Both the position numbers and the translations under genes were made by a program. From an uncultured Lachnospiraceae bacterium (GTDB lineage Bacteria; Bacillota; Clostridia; Lachnospirales; Lachnospiraceae), in assembly GCA_900555195.1 (NCBI GenBank), contig USKC01000078.1, forward strand, positions 1 through 11,046: a stretch of 11,046 bases of DNA, read 5' to 3'. Numbering within the stretch: position 1 is the stretch's first letter; every line of letters starts with the position of its first letter. The notes below the pieces were generated by a model, which worked only from the letters and a program-made list of their open reading frames with translations, was not told the origin of the DNA and ran no database searches. Shown here one piece after another: positions 1 to 6,397 of the stretch.

Positions 1-16
1 AATGAGCGGGGCGGGG

Positions 17-736
17 TTACTGCAAACCGGAAAGGTGCCGGGTTTTCCTGAAGAATTCCTCCACGGAGATGCCGAGATGTTCGGCGGCCTTTTCCGGCGT
101 GAGCAGGCCTTCTGCTACCAGGGAGGATAAGGTCTGCAGGGCCCCCTGTTTCATTCCCTGTGCTTTGCCCTGCCGGATGCCCAATTCCCTTCCCTGCTTT
201 TTACCCTGTTTTCTGCCTTCCCTTAGGCCCATTTCCAGAATCGCTTCACCTATATTTCCCATCTGTTCAAGCTCCTTTCTGAGGGGTTCTGTCATCTCCA
301 GTGCATATTCCCGGCTCAGAATCCGTTCCTTTTCCTGATAATCCAGCTGCGGAGAAAAGAGTACGTTTAGCAGCCGGTACAGGCTCCCGGGAGGGCCGTA
401 TTCTTCTCTGGAATCCAGAAAAATCTGGACGATTGTCAGTTTGTCATAGTGCCGGTGTTCTTCCGGAACATGCCCCACCCGTTCCTGCTTGGTGAGCCGA
501 TATATCGTCATAGCGTTGCCGATCCGCTTTGGCGCGTTCATACAGATCCAGATGCTGTATACCTTGTGCAGCTTGTCGTAATCAGAATCTGCAAATTCGC
601 TCCCCAGCTGGTCGGACAGCATGCGCGCGCCATAGAAGACGCCCCGGGCGGGGCCCAATGAGCATGCGTGCCTGGCTCCTTCCAAGGTGGTCTGAACTGG
701 TGCAGGCGTTCTCAGCAAACATCCCCGAGGCGGCAT
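17..736 (-). pseudogene. Truncated Rpn/PD-(D/E)XK nuclease-family protein, C-terminal remnant
   Basis: The open frame encodes up to 239 residues. Residues from about 28 on match the C-terminal half of the Rpn-like 'PD-(D/E)XK nuclease family transposase' proteins common in Clostridia. The YGARMLSDQ segment is followed by the typical KVYSIWICMNAPK motif (about residues 57-69), then a helical middle and a GxxxG-type Gly/Lys/Gln-rich repeat (about 166-197) ending in a short helical tail. The first ~27 residues are low-complexity and look like chance translation. The N-terminal nuclease domain that should precede residue 28 (family members are usually about 300 residues or more) is absent. Upstream on this strand the frame meets a stop just before the ATG, and the MATE promoter lies there. 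No frameshifted nuclease half was found in the 90 bases before the MATE gene. It is therefore a decayed remnant, probably without catalytic activity. Whether the ATG at 736 is used is unknown. Confidence 0.7.
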
Positions 737-764
737 TGCAAATCAGAATCCGCCGCGTTATAAT
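736..764 (+). promoter_or_regulatory. Sigma-A type promoter for the MATE gene
   Basis: A -35 box TTGCAA (736-741) is separated by 17 bases from a perfect -10 box TATAAT (759-764). Transcription would start near 771, giving a leader of about 55 bases before the GTG at 827. The -35 element overlaps the first codons of the truncated nuclease frame on the other strand. Confidence 0.6.
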
Positions 765-826
765 ATTTTTTTAGGGCTATATTTCAATCGGATATCGTTT
801 ATAGAAGGAAAACGGAGGAATTCATC

Positions 827-2215
827 GTGGAAGACAAACAGAAAATTATGCTATTTGAACAGCTGCCGATTCCGAAGGCGGTCGTCAAGCTGGCGGTGCC
901 TACGATTTTAAGTTCACTGGTGACAGTGCTCTATAACCTGGCGGATACCTATTTTGTGGGAATGCTGAACAATTCGGTTCAAAATGCTGCTGTTACACTG
1001 GCAGCGCCGCTGATTCTGGCATTTAATGCGGTTAATAATCTGTTCGGTGTCGGTTCGTCCAGCATGATGAGCCGGGCGCTTGGGAGCAGGGATTATGAAA
1101 CGGTACACCGCAGCAGCGCATTTGGCTTCTATTGCTCTGTCTTTTTCGGGCTGATGTTTTCTCTGCTGTATCTTGTATTCCAGGGGCCTATCCTTACGCT
1201 GCTCGGAGCGGATGCCACGACGGCGGAGGCTACTGCGGCGTATCTGAGATGGACGGTCGCCTGCGGAGCGGCTCCCACGATTCTGAATGTGGTAATGGCT
1301 TATCTGGTCAGGGCGGAAGGGGCGGCCCTGCATGCAAGCATCGGCACCATGAGCGGCTGCATCCTGAATATCATTCTGGATCCCATTTTCATTCTTCCTT
1401 GGGGCTTGAATATGGGGGCGGAAGGGGCAGGGCTTGCGACCTTCCTTTCCAACTGTGTAGCCTGTATGTATTTCTTTGTGCTGCTGTATGTGAAGAGAAA
1501 AAGCACCCATGTATGCATCAAGCCGTCCATGTTCAGCCTGAACGGAAAGATCGTGCGCGGTGTCTGTGGTGTGGGGATCCCGGCGGCCATACAGAATTTG
1601 CTGAATGTGACGGGCATGACCGTTCTGAACAATTTTACCTCTTCCTATGGTTCAGAAGCGGTGGCGGCCATGGGGATTACCCAGAAGATCAATATGGTGC
1701 CCATGTATGTGGCTATGGGGCTTTCGCAGGGAATTATGCCGTTAATCAGCTATAATTATGCCAGCGGAAACATTCCGCGGATGAAAAAAACGCTTACTTT
1801 TTCTGCCAAGATTTCTGTGACATTTCTGGCGATCGTGGCTGCCGGATATTATATGGGAGCGGGCTTCTTGACAAGCATGTTCATGAAGAACGAAGCGATC
1901 GTAGCCTATGGAACCCAGTTCCTTCGGGGATTCTGTTTGGGGCTTCCGTTTCTGTGCATAGACTTCCTGGCAGTGGGTGTGTTCCAGGCGGTTGGCTTGG
2001 GGAAAAATGCGTTTATCTTTGCCGTGCTTCGGAAGATCGTGCTGGAGATTCCAGCTCTATTCATCTTAAACTGGCTCTTCCCGCTGTATGGCCTCGCGTA
2101 CGCGCAGTTTGCTGCTGAGATCATCCTCGCTGTGGCGGCAGTGGTGGTTCTGGTGCGGCTGTTTAAAAGGCTGGAGAAGGGAAAGAGCGCTGAGAAGGAA
2201 TTGGATATGGACTGA
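827..2215 (+). CDS. MATE family multidrug efflux transporter
   Basis: This 462-residue integral membrane protein has the length and 12-helix hydrophobic pattern of the MATE (NorM/DinF/MepA-like) family, which exports cationic drugs or metabolites using Na+ or H+ gradients. The first half starts with PIPKAVVKLAVPTILSS and an ADTYFVG segment (about residues 39-45), followed by the GSSSMMSRALG loop (about 76-86). The second MatE half begins near residue 250 (GVGIPAAIQNLLN) and contains the MGLSQGIMPLISYNY segment typical of the family. The start is GTG at 827, preceded by a strong GGAGG (814-818) 8 bases away. The next in-frame ATG (848) has no such site. The gene stands alone under its own promoter and is convergent with hppA. 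No adjacent regulator is visible, so the substrate cannot be inferred. Confidence 0.93.
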   Translation: MEDKQKIMLFEQLPIPKAVVKLAVPTILSSLVTVLYNLADTYFVGMLNNSVQNAAVTLAAPLILAFNAVNNLFGVGSSSMMSRALGSRDYETVHRSSAFGFYCSVFFGLMFSLLYLVFQGPILTLLGADATTAEATAAYLRWTVACGAAPTILNVVMAYLVRAEGAALHASIGTMSGCILNIILDPIFILPWGLNMGAEGAGLATFLSNCVACMYFFVLLYVKRKSTHVCIKPSMFSLNGKIVRGVCGVGIPAAIQNLLNVTGMTVLNNFTSSYGSEAVAAMGITQKINMVPMYVAMGLSQGIMPLISYNYASGNIPRMKKTLTFSAKISVTFLAIVAAGYYMGAGFLTSMFMKNEAIVAYGTQFLRGFCLGLPFLCIDFLAVGVFQAVGLGKNAFIFAVLRKIVLEIPALFILNWLFPLYGLAYAQFAAEIILAVAAVVVLVRLFKRLEKGKSAEKELDMD

Positions 2216-2248
2216 TGTGACAAATTGGTACATAAATATAGCATAAAA

Positions 2249-2281
2249 CAACGGATGCCCTGCAATGTGGGGCATCCGTTG
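2249..2281. terminator. Intergenic terminator hairpin between MATE and hppA
   Basis: A perfect 12-base-pair stem (2249-2260 with 2270-2281) encloses a 9-base loop, in the 117-base gap between two convergent genes. On the minus strand the stem is followed by TTTTATGC, so it best terminates hppA. On the plus strand there is no immediate T run, but the position right after the MATE stop suggests it may serve both genes. Confidence 0.7.
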
Positions 2282-2332
2282 CGTATAAAGGCATTTTAAT
2301 TGATTCAACCAAATACAGTCTGTTTTCCGGTA

Positions 2333-4420
2333 TTAACCGAACAGGGAGAAAGCGGCAAACAGAGAGGACAGCAGGGAAGAAACCAAAGATACCACGGTGA
2401 TTTGGGTATTGATGGAAGGCCCTGCCGTATCTTTGAACGGATCACCCACGGTGTCGCCTGTTACAGCTGCCTTATGAGCGGGAGACCCCTTTCCGCCTTC
2501 GTTTCCGGCTTCCACATATTTCTTGGAGTTGTCCCAAAGGCCTCCGGCATTGGACATGAACAGCGCCAGCAGAAGGCCGCTGGTGATGTTCCCGAGCAGA
2601 AAACCGCCAATGGCCAGCGGGCCGCCGATAAAGCCGACGAGGACGGTGGCGATGATCGCGAGAAGACCGGCGGGAATCAGCTCTTTCAGGGCGCCGCTGG
2701 TTGCGATATCGATACAGGTATCATAATCAGCCTTCACGCCTTTTTTGCCTTCTTTCAGCCCTTTGATTTCTCTGAACTGACGGCGGATCTCAGTGACCAT
2801 CCGCTGCGCGTTCTTATCCACGCCCAGGATGAGCATGGCGGAGAAAACGGCGGGAATGGAAGCGCCTACCAGGATTCCAAAGAATACGGTGGGATCCATG
2901 ATATCAAAACCGGTCAGAAGTTCTTTGCCCATTGCGGCAAGGGATTCATTCACTTCGGACATATAGGCGCCCAGAAGGGAGATGACCGTCAGGCCAGCTG
3001 CGCCGATGGCGAAGCCTTTCGTAACCGCCTTTACCGTGTTGCCCGCGCTGTCCAGCTCATCGGCAATGCGGATGGTTTCTTCTCCGAGACCGCCCATTTC
3101 AGCCAGGCCGCGCGCATTGTCAACGATCGGGCCATAAGCGTCGTTGCTGATGATCATGCCTACGATGGAAAGCATGCCTACAGCGGCCATGGCGATCCCA
3201 AAGAGCGCATATCCCTCTCCCAGCGATTCGCAGAGCTTGTATGCGGTGAGCGCGGAGACCGCAATCCCCACCATGGCGGGAAGGGCAGAAATGAAACCAT
3301 AGGAAACGCCGGACAGAATGGTGAACGCCGAGCCGGACTGAGAGGCATGCGCCACCTTCTGCACGATCGGCTTGGTATCATCTGTGAAATAGTCGGTGGT
3401 GATACCGATAATGACGCCAACAATCAGGCCCACCGCAGAAGCGCCCCAGATACGCCACTGGAACCCGTCAAGGAGTGCGGTGGCGATGGCAGTCAGGACA
3501 AGGAAAACTGCGGTCGTGGTATAAGTTGACGCATTCAGCGCATTGGTGGGATTCCCGTTTTTGCCGACCCTGGCACAGGCAATGCCGATGATGGATGCGA
3601 TCAGCCCCAGCGCTGCATAGCAGAATACCATGGCTGTATTGGCGCCTGAACCTCCATCCAGGGCCTGAGACATAACGAGAGCGGAAGCCATGGCGGCCAC
3701 ATTGGAGTCGAACAGATCCGCGCCCATGCCTGCCACATCGCCCACATTGTCCCCCACATTGTCGGCGATAACCGCAGGGTTGCGCGGATCGTCTTCAGGA
3801 ATACCGAGTTCCACCTTCCCTGTAAGATCCGCGGCCACGTCAGCTGTTTTAGTGAAAATACCGCCGCCCGCTTTGGCAAAGAGGGCGAGAGAACTGGCAC
3901 CGAAGGAGAAGCCCAAGAGCACAGTCGCATCAGCGGTGATCATCAGGACAGCCATAACCCCCAACAGGCTGAATCCTACCACCGCAAGGCCCATCACAGA
4001 GCCGCCCCGGAAACCGATCAAAAAAGCGGAGCGAATTCCTTTCTGAGCCGCTTCAGCCGTCCTTGAATTGGAAGAAGTTGCCACGAGGATGCCGATTTTG
4101 CCCGCAATCGCAGACAGGATCGTACCTGCAAGATAAGAAACTGCCATGGCGATATGTGTAGGAATATTTCCGTTCCAGATAGGTTCCGGAAGGAAAAGAA
4201 AAATGAGAATGGAGGCCACACCGGCGAATTTGGCAAGAACGCCGTATTCCCTTCTAATGAAAGTGTTGGCACCCGCTTGGATGAGTGAGGACACCTCCAA
4301 GATTTTTTTATTCTCCGCAGGCTGCCTTTTTACCCAGAGATGCAGATAGACTGCAAAGGCAAAAGCGATCACAACAGCGAAGAATGACAGAAGATAAACA
4401 AGTTGCATAAGTGTTTCCAT
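2333..4420 (-). CDS. hppA: Membrane-bound ion-pumping pyrophosphatase, K+-independent H+-PPase type
   Basis: The 695-residue product has the size and motifs of M-PPases, which couple cytoplasmic pyrophosphate hydrolysis to ion pumping across the cell membrane. Active-site motifs are all present: DVAADLTGKVE (194-204), EDDPRNP (209-215), DNVGDNVGD (220-228), SNDAYGPIVDNA (425-436), SNAGGLWDNSKKY (623-635) and TGDTVGDPFKDT (654-665). In the motif that sets potassium dependence (GNTVKAVTKG, 460-469), Lys464 and Thr467 replace the Ala and Gly/Ala of K+-dependent enzymes. By family rules this predicts a K+-independent proton pump. The ion-gate segment reads ADLFDSN (234-240), with Asp238 where most bacterial enzymes have Glu. 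The start at 4420 is chosen because a G-rich ribosome site (about 4424-4434) precedes it and the protein opens with a transmembrane helix. An open frame runs 92 codons further upstream but is polar and unlike the family. Confidence 0.95.
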   Translation of the reverse strand: METLMQLVYLLSFFAVVIAFAFAVYLHLWVKRQPAENKKILEVSSLIQAGANTFIRREYGVLAKFAGVASILIFLFLPEPIWNGNIPTHIAMAVSYLAGTILSAIAGKIGILVATSSNSRTAEAAQKGIRSAFLIGFRGGSVMGLAVVGFSLLGVMAVLMITADATVLLGFSFGASSLALFAKAGGGIFTKTADVAADLTGKVELGIPEDDPRNPAVIADNVGDNVGDVAGMGADLFDSNVAAMASALVMSQALDGGSGANTAMVFCYAALGLIASIIGIACARVGKNGNPTNALNASTYTTTAVFLVLTAIATALLDGFQWRIWGASAVGLIVGVIIGITTDYFTDDTKPIVQKVAHASQSGSAFTILSGVSYGFISALPAMVGIAVSALTAYKLCESLGEGYALFGIAMAAVGMLSIVGMIISNDAYGPIVDNARGLAEMGGLGEETIRIADELDSAGNTVKAVTKGFAIGAAGLTVISLLGAYMSEVNESLAAMGKELLTGFDIMDPTVFFGILVGASIPAVFSAMLILGVDKNAQRMVTEIRRQFREIKGLKEGKKGVKADYDTCIDIATSGALKELIPAGLLAIIATVLVGFIGGPLAIGGFLLGNITSGLLLALFMSNAGGLWDNSKKYVEAGNEGGKGSPAHKAAVTGDTVGDPFKDTAGPSINTQITVVSLVSSLLSSLFAAFSLFG

Positions 4421-4472
4421 AAACCCACCCCTTTCTTGAATTATGTTGTTGAAATACCTTATGCAGTTTCCC

Positions 4473-4509
4473 CAAAGGATGTGTAAAAATACCCCAAAAC
4501 ATCCCTTTG
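4473..4509 (-). promoter_or_regulatory. Hairpin in the putative hppA leader
   Basis: On the minus strand, 4500-4509 plus one bulged G pairs with 4473-4482 to give ten base pairs around a 16-base loop rich in G and T. It lies about 53 bases upstream of the hppA ATG and would be part of the leader RNA if transcription starts upstream of it. It is not followed by a T run, so it is not an obvious terminator. No known riboswitch consensus was recognised. Confidence 0.35.
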
Positions 4510-4514
4510 CCACC

Positions 4515-4534
4515 CATTTTAATACATTAAAATG
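4515..4534. promoter_or_regulatory. AT-rich palindrome, candidate operator upstream of hppA
   Basis: Two perfect 9-base half-sites (CATTTTAAT and ATTAAAATG) are separated by 2 bases. This symmetric dyad, about 95-115 bases before the hppA start, resembles a binding site for a dimeric regulator. It could also be a chance product of AT-rich promoter DNA. It contains -10-like hexamers on the minus strand but no good -35 box was found beside it. Confidence 0.35.
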
Positions 4535-4660
4535 TAGAATGGAATAGCTTTTTGGAGAAATTAGCAAAGTTTTGACAGGCCGGGAAATATGGCTTGGAGG
4601 GGCTTCCTTTGGCGATTCATCCCATCTGGTCCTTGCGGATTGGAATGTTTTTAAGCGCCC

Positions 4661-4706
4661 TAAAACGCGGTACATAACGAGCCGCTTCTGGCGCATTATA
4701 TACCGC
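4661..4706 (-). terminator. 17-pair hairpin after the deacetylase gene, possible terminator
   Basis: On the minus strand, arms 4690-4706 and 4667-4683 pair over 17 positions with two G.U wobbles and one mismatch around a 6-base loop. The stem is followed by GTTTTAG. It lies about 95 bases downstream of the deacetylase stop, which fits a weak intrinsic terminator. Both imperfections that pair do so only on the minus strand. The right arm also contains TATAAT (4695-4700), so promoter function for hppA is an alternative. Confidence 0.4.
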
Positions 4707-4724
4707 TGAATAAACGATTTTTAA
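4695..4724 (-). promoter_or_regulatory. Weak candidate hppA promoter
   Basis: A perfect TATAAT (4695-4700 on the minus strand) has TTAAAA (4719-4724) 18 bases upstream. If used, the hppA leader would be about 265 bases long and include the other inverted repeats. The -35 match is only 4 of 6, and the -10 lies within a hairpin arm. Confidence 0.25.
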
Positions 4725-4801
4725 AAATACTTTTGTGTGATAAAAAGTTTTTGCCCGAGAATAGAAATGTGCGAAAAGTTTGGTACAGGGGAGATGGTTC
4801 A

Positions 4802-5638
4802 TCAGCTGTCCTTGATCTGCCGTCCTTCCGCATTCATGTGATAGCCTTCCCTATAGATCAGCTCTGACACAGGAACGATCTGGTATCCCTGGCCTTTCAG
4901 GTTGGTAATCATGCTGTCCAGCGCTTCCGCTGTGAATTTGGCTCCATTGTGACAGAGGATGATGCTGCCGGATCCCAGGTGTTTGTGATTGCAGACCGTG
5001 TTGATGATGGAGTCGGTTCCATAGTCTTTCCAGTCCAGGGAATCAACATCCCATTGGATCGAATAGTAGCCGCATTCAGTGGCGGTCTGTATCACGTCAT
5101 TATCATAATCTCCATACGGAGGCCGGAAAAGGAACATTTCATATCCGGTCAGTTCCTTGACCTTTTCATGGACCGACATGAGTTCTTCTTTTTTCTCTTC
5201 ATTGGAAAGCTGACTCATGTTTTTGTGATTTTCGCTGTGATTGCCCAGATCGTGACCTGCCGCGAGGATGGCTTTCACATCATCAGGATAGCTTTCTACC
5301 CAGCCGCCTGTCATGAAAAAGGTAACGTGTACGTTGTGTTTGGCCAGAATATCAAGGATCTGCTGCGTATCTTCGTTGCCCCAGGCGGCGTCAAAGGAAA
5401 GAGCAATCTTTTTTTCGTCTGTTTCCACACAGTAGATGGGAAGCTGCCTGCCGTTAATGGTACTGGAAACCAGGATGGCTTCCGGCATAAAGGTAGTGAT
5501 GCATTTGACAAAGGCGATCACGCCCAGGAGAAACAAAGCGTATTTAATGACCTGATTGCGCAGCGTGGCCTTAAAATTCTCCGCTTCCCGCATTCTCTTT
5601 ATCTTGCATTGTATGAGGTGGACGAAATCTTTTAACAT
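4802..5638 (-). CDS. Membrane-anchored polysaccharide deacetylase, PdaB-like (CE4 family)
   Basis: This 278-residue protein has an N-terminal cytoplasmic stretch, one transmembrane helix (about 31-50) and an extracytoplasmic NodB/CE4 domain that removes acetyl groups from cell-wall polymers. Motifs seen: SFDAAWG (81-87) with the catalytic-base Asp83; HSENH (134-138) with metal-binding His134 and His138; RPPYG (172-176); WDVDSLDW (196-203); and ILCH (227-230). The second Asp of the usual TFDDG motif is Ala84. This FDxxWG form is typical of the PdaB-like branch, in which B. subtilis PdaB acts in sporulation. The start at 5638 is chosen because the longer open frame reads backwards into the MerR gene in another frame and adds nothing family-like. 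Its ribosome site is weak (GGGTG, 5 bases away). It lies 77 bases downstream of the MerR gene on the same strand and may be co-transcribed with it. Whether the substrate is peptidoglycan is inference. Confidence 0.88.
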   Translation of the reverse strand: MLKDFVHLIQCKIKRMREAENFKATLRNQVIKYALFLLGVIAFVKCITTFMPEAILVSSTINGRQLPIYCVETDEKKIALSFDAAWGNEDTQQILDILAKHNVHVTFFMTGGWVESYPDDVKAILAAGHDLGNHSENHKNMSQLSNEEKKEELMSVHEKVKELTGYEMFLFRPPYGDYDNDVIQTATECGYYSIQWDVDSLDWKDYGTDSIINTVCNHKHLGSGSIILCHNGAKFTAEALDSMITNLKGQGYQIVPVSELIYREGYHMNAEGRQIKDS

Positions 5639-5665
5639 AAATACACCCGGAATGTCTATTGTTAC

Positions 5666-5694
5666 AGTATATGCCGGGATATCGGGGTTATGTC
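5666..5694 (-). promoter_or_regulatory. Candidate sporulation (sigma-E-like) or sigma-A promoter for the deacetylase
   Basis: In the 77-base gap before the deacetylase, the minus strand carries CATATACT (5666-5673), matching 6 of 8 positions of the sigma-E -10 consensus CATACAAT. An ATA-core element GACATAA (5688-5694) lies 14 bases upstream, the spacing expected for sigma-E. The same site contains TATACT, a fair sigma-A -10, but without a good -35. The -35 match is poor, so this is tentative. Confidence 0.3.
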
Positions 5695-5715
5695 GGGGGA
5701 AAGGAAGGGGATTGT

Positions 5716-6180
5716 TCAGCTGATATCCTGCAGATGGCCGGAACGAAGCTTTTGGGCGGCCTGTCGGATCCCCTCCGGCATCTGTTCGCAAGGGATTTCC
5801 GCGACGGCAGCTTCTGAGCCGAGATCGACGGCGGTGTCATAATACCAGCACTTATACAACAGGGTTTCCCGGATTTTCCGGAGATTCTCAAGCTGTTCTT
5901 CCACAACCTTCAGCCGTTCATGAAAAAGGTTTTTCCTCTGGCCCAGCGTCGCATCCCCGCCGTCGCGCCAGTTGATAAACTGTTTGATGTCCTTGATGGA
6001 CATTCCTGTGGCTTTCAGGCATTCGATGATTTTCAGAAGTCCTACTTCCCGGTCGGTGAAAATACGCGCGCCGCTTTGCTCTCTGTTCAGATCCGGGAAA
6101 AATCCTTCTTTATCATAATAGCGTAAGGTGGAAGGGCTGATTCCCGTTAAGGCTGCAAGTTCTCCGATGGAATACTGCAT
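5716..6180 (-). CDS. MerR family transcriptional regulator
   Basis: The 154-residue protein has the N-terminal winged helix-turn-helix of MerR regulators: YSIGELAALTGISPSTLRYYDKEG (about 3-26), then the wing with GARIFTD (38-43) and the LKATGMSIKDIKQFI helix (55-69). A charged, probably coiled-coil dimerisation helix follows (about 80-110), then a short effector region with KCWYYDTAVDLGSEAAV. A single Cys at 111 and another at 131 do not form the metal-binding arrangement of MerR/CueR/ZntR, so a small-molecule or stress-type effector is more likely. It starts at ATG 6180 behind a strong AAGGAGG 9 bases away. Members of this family usually activate promoters with long spacers, often their own or a neighbouring gene. 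The deacetylase, 77 bases downstream in the same direction, is the natural candidate target, but this is inference. Confidence 0.92.
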   Translation of the reverse strand: MQYSIGELAALTGISPSTLRYYDKEGFFPDLNREQSGARIFTDREVGLLKIIECLKATGMSIKDIKQFINWRDGGDATLGQRKNLFHERLKVVEEQLENLRKIRETLLYKCWYYDTAVDLGSEAAVAEIPCEQMPEGIRQAAQKLRSGHLQDIS

Positions 6181-6244
6181 ATCCGGTCTCCTCCTTCATT
6201 CTGTGTCAAATGTGTTGTCGGTTCTCTCTTCGTTTGCTGCTCCC

Positions 6245-6273
6245 ATCATACAGGATAAACGGGGAAAAAGCAA
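6245..6273 (-). promoter_or_regulatory. Promoter of the MerR gene
   Basis: On the minus strand TTGCTT (6268-6273) and TATGAT (6245-6250) are separated by 17 bases. Transcription would start near 6238, leaving a leader of about 58 bases before the ATG at 6180. A TTGACA hexamer closer to the gene (near 6206-6211) has no matching -10 box because it abuts the ribosome site. Confidence 0.5.
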
Positions 6274-6397
6274 ACCCGTAAACCGCTTTGTCCTGCGCAG
6301 GCAGGCCTGGGCTGTTATCATCCCCTTCCTTCCCCCTTGCCTCCTCCGGCAGACCGGTTAGGAGCGATAGCCACCTTTCGCTTTGCGGGACGCCGCA

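Larger units (their letters stand above)
4421..4801. other. Non-coding region upstream of hppA with three inverted repeats
   Basis: This stretch of about 380 bases, between the hppA start and the deacetylase stop, holds no convincing gene. It contains a bulged hairpin (4473-4509), an AT-rich palindrome (4515-4534) and a 17-pair hairpin (4667-4706), each listed separately. A 61-codon open frame on the minus strand (4617-4802) lacks a ribosome site and a recognisable product. There is also a perfect ATTTTT/AAAAAT palindrome at 4717-4728. Confidence 0.7.

Noticed and set aside
2300..3529. 409-codon open frame opposite hppA
   Set aside because: It lies antisense to a strongly conserved gene, has Gly/His/Gln-rich low-complexity composition and matches no family. 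It is a shadow of hppA codon use.
4421..4696. N-terminal extension of hppA by 92 codons
   Set aside because: The extension is polar, unlike M-PPase N-termini, and lacks a ribosome site, while ATG 4420 has one and begins a transmembrane helix.
4617..4802. 61-codon open frame on the minus strand after the deacetylase
   Set aside because: It has no ribosome site, spans the 17-pair hairpin and has no recognisable features.
5639..5791. Longer start for the deacetylase overlapping the MerR gene
   Set aside because: The added 51 residues read through MerR coding sequence in another frame and precede what should be the N-terminal membrane anchor.
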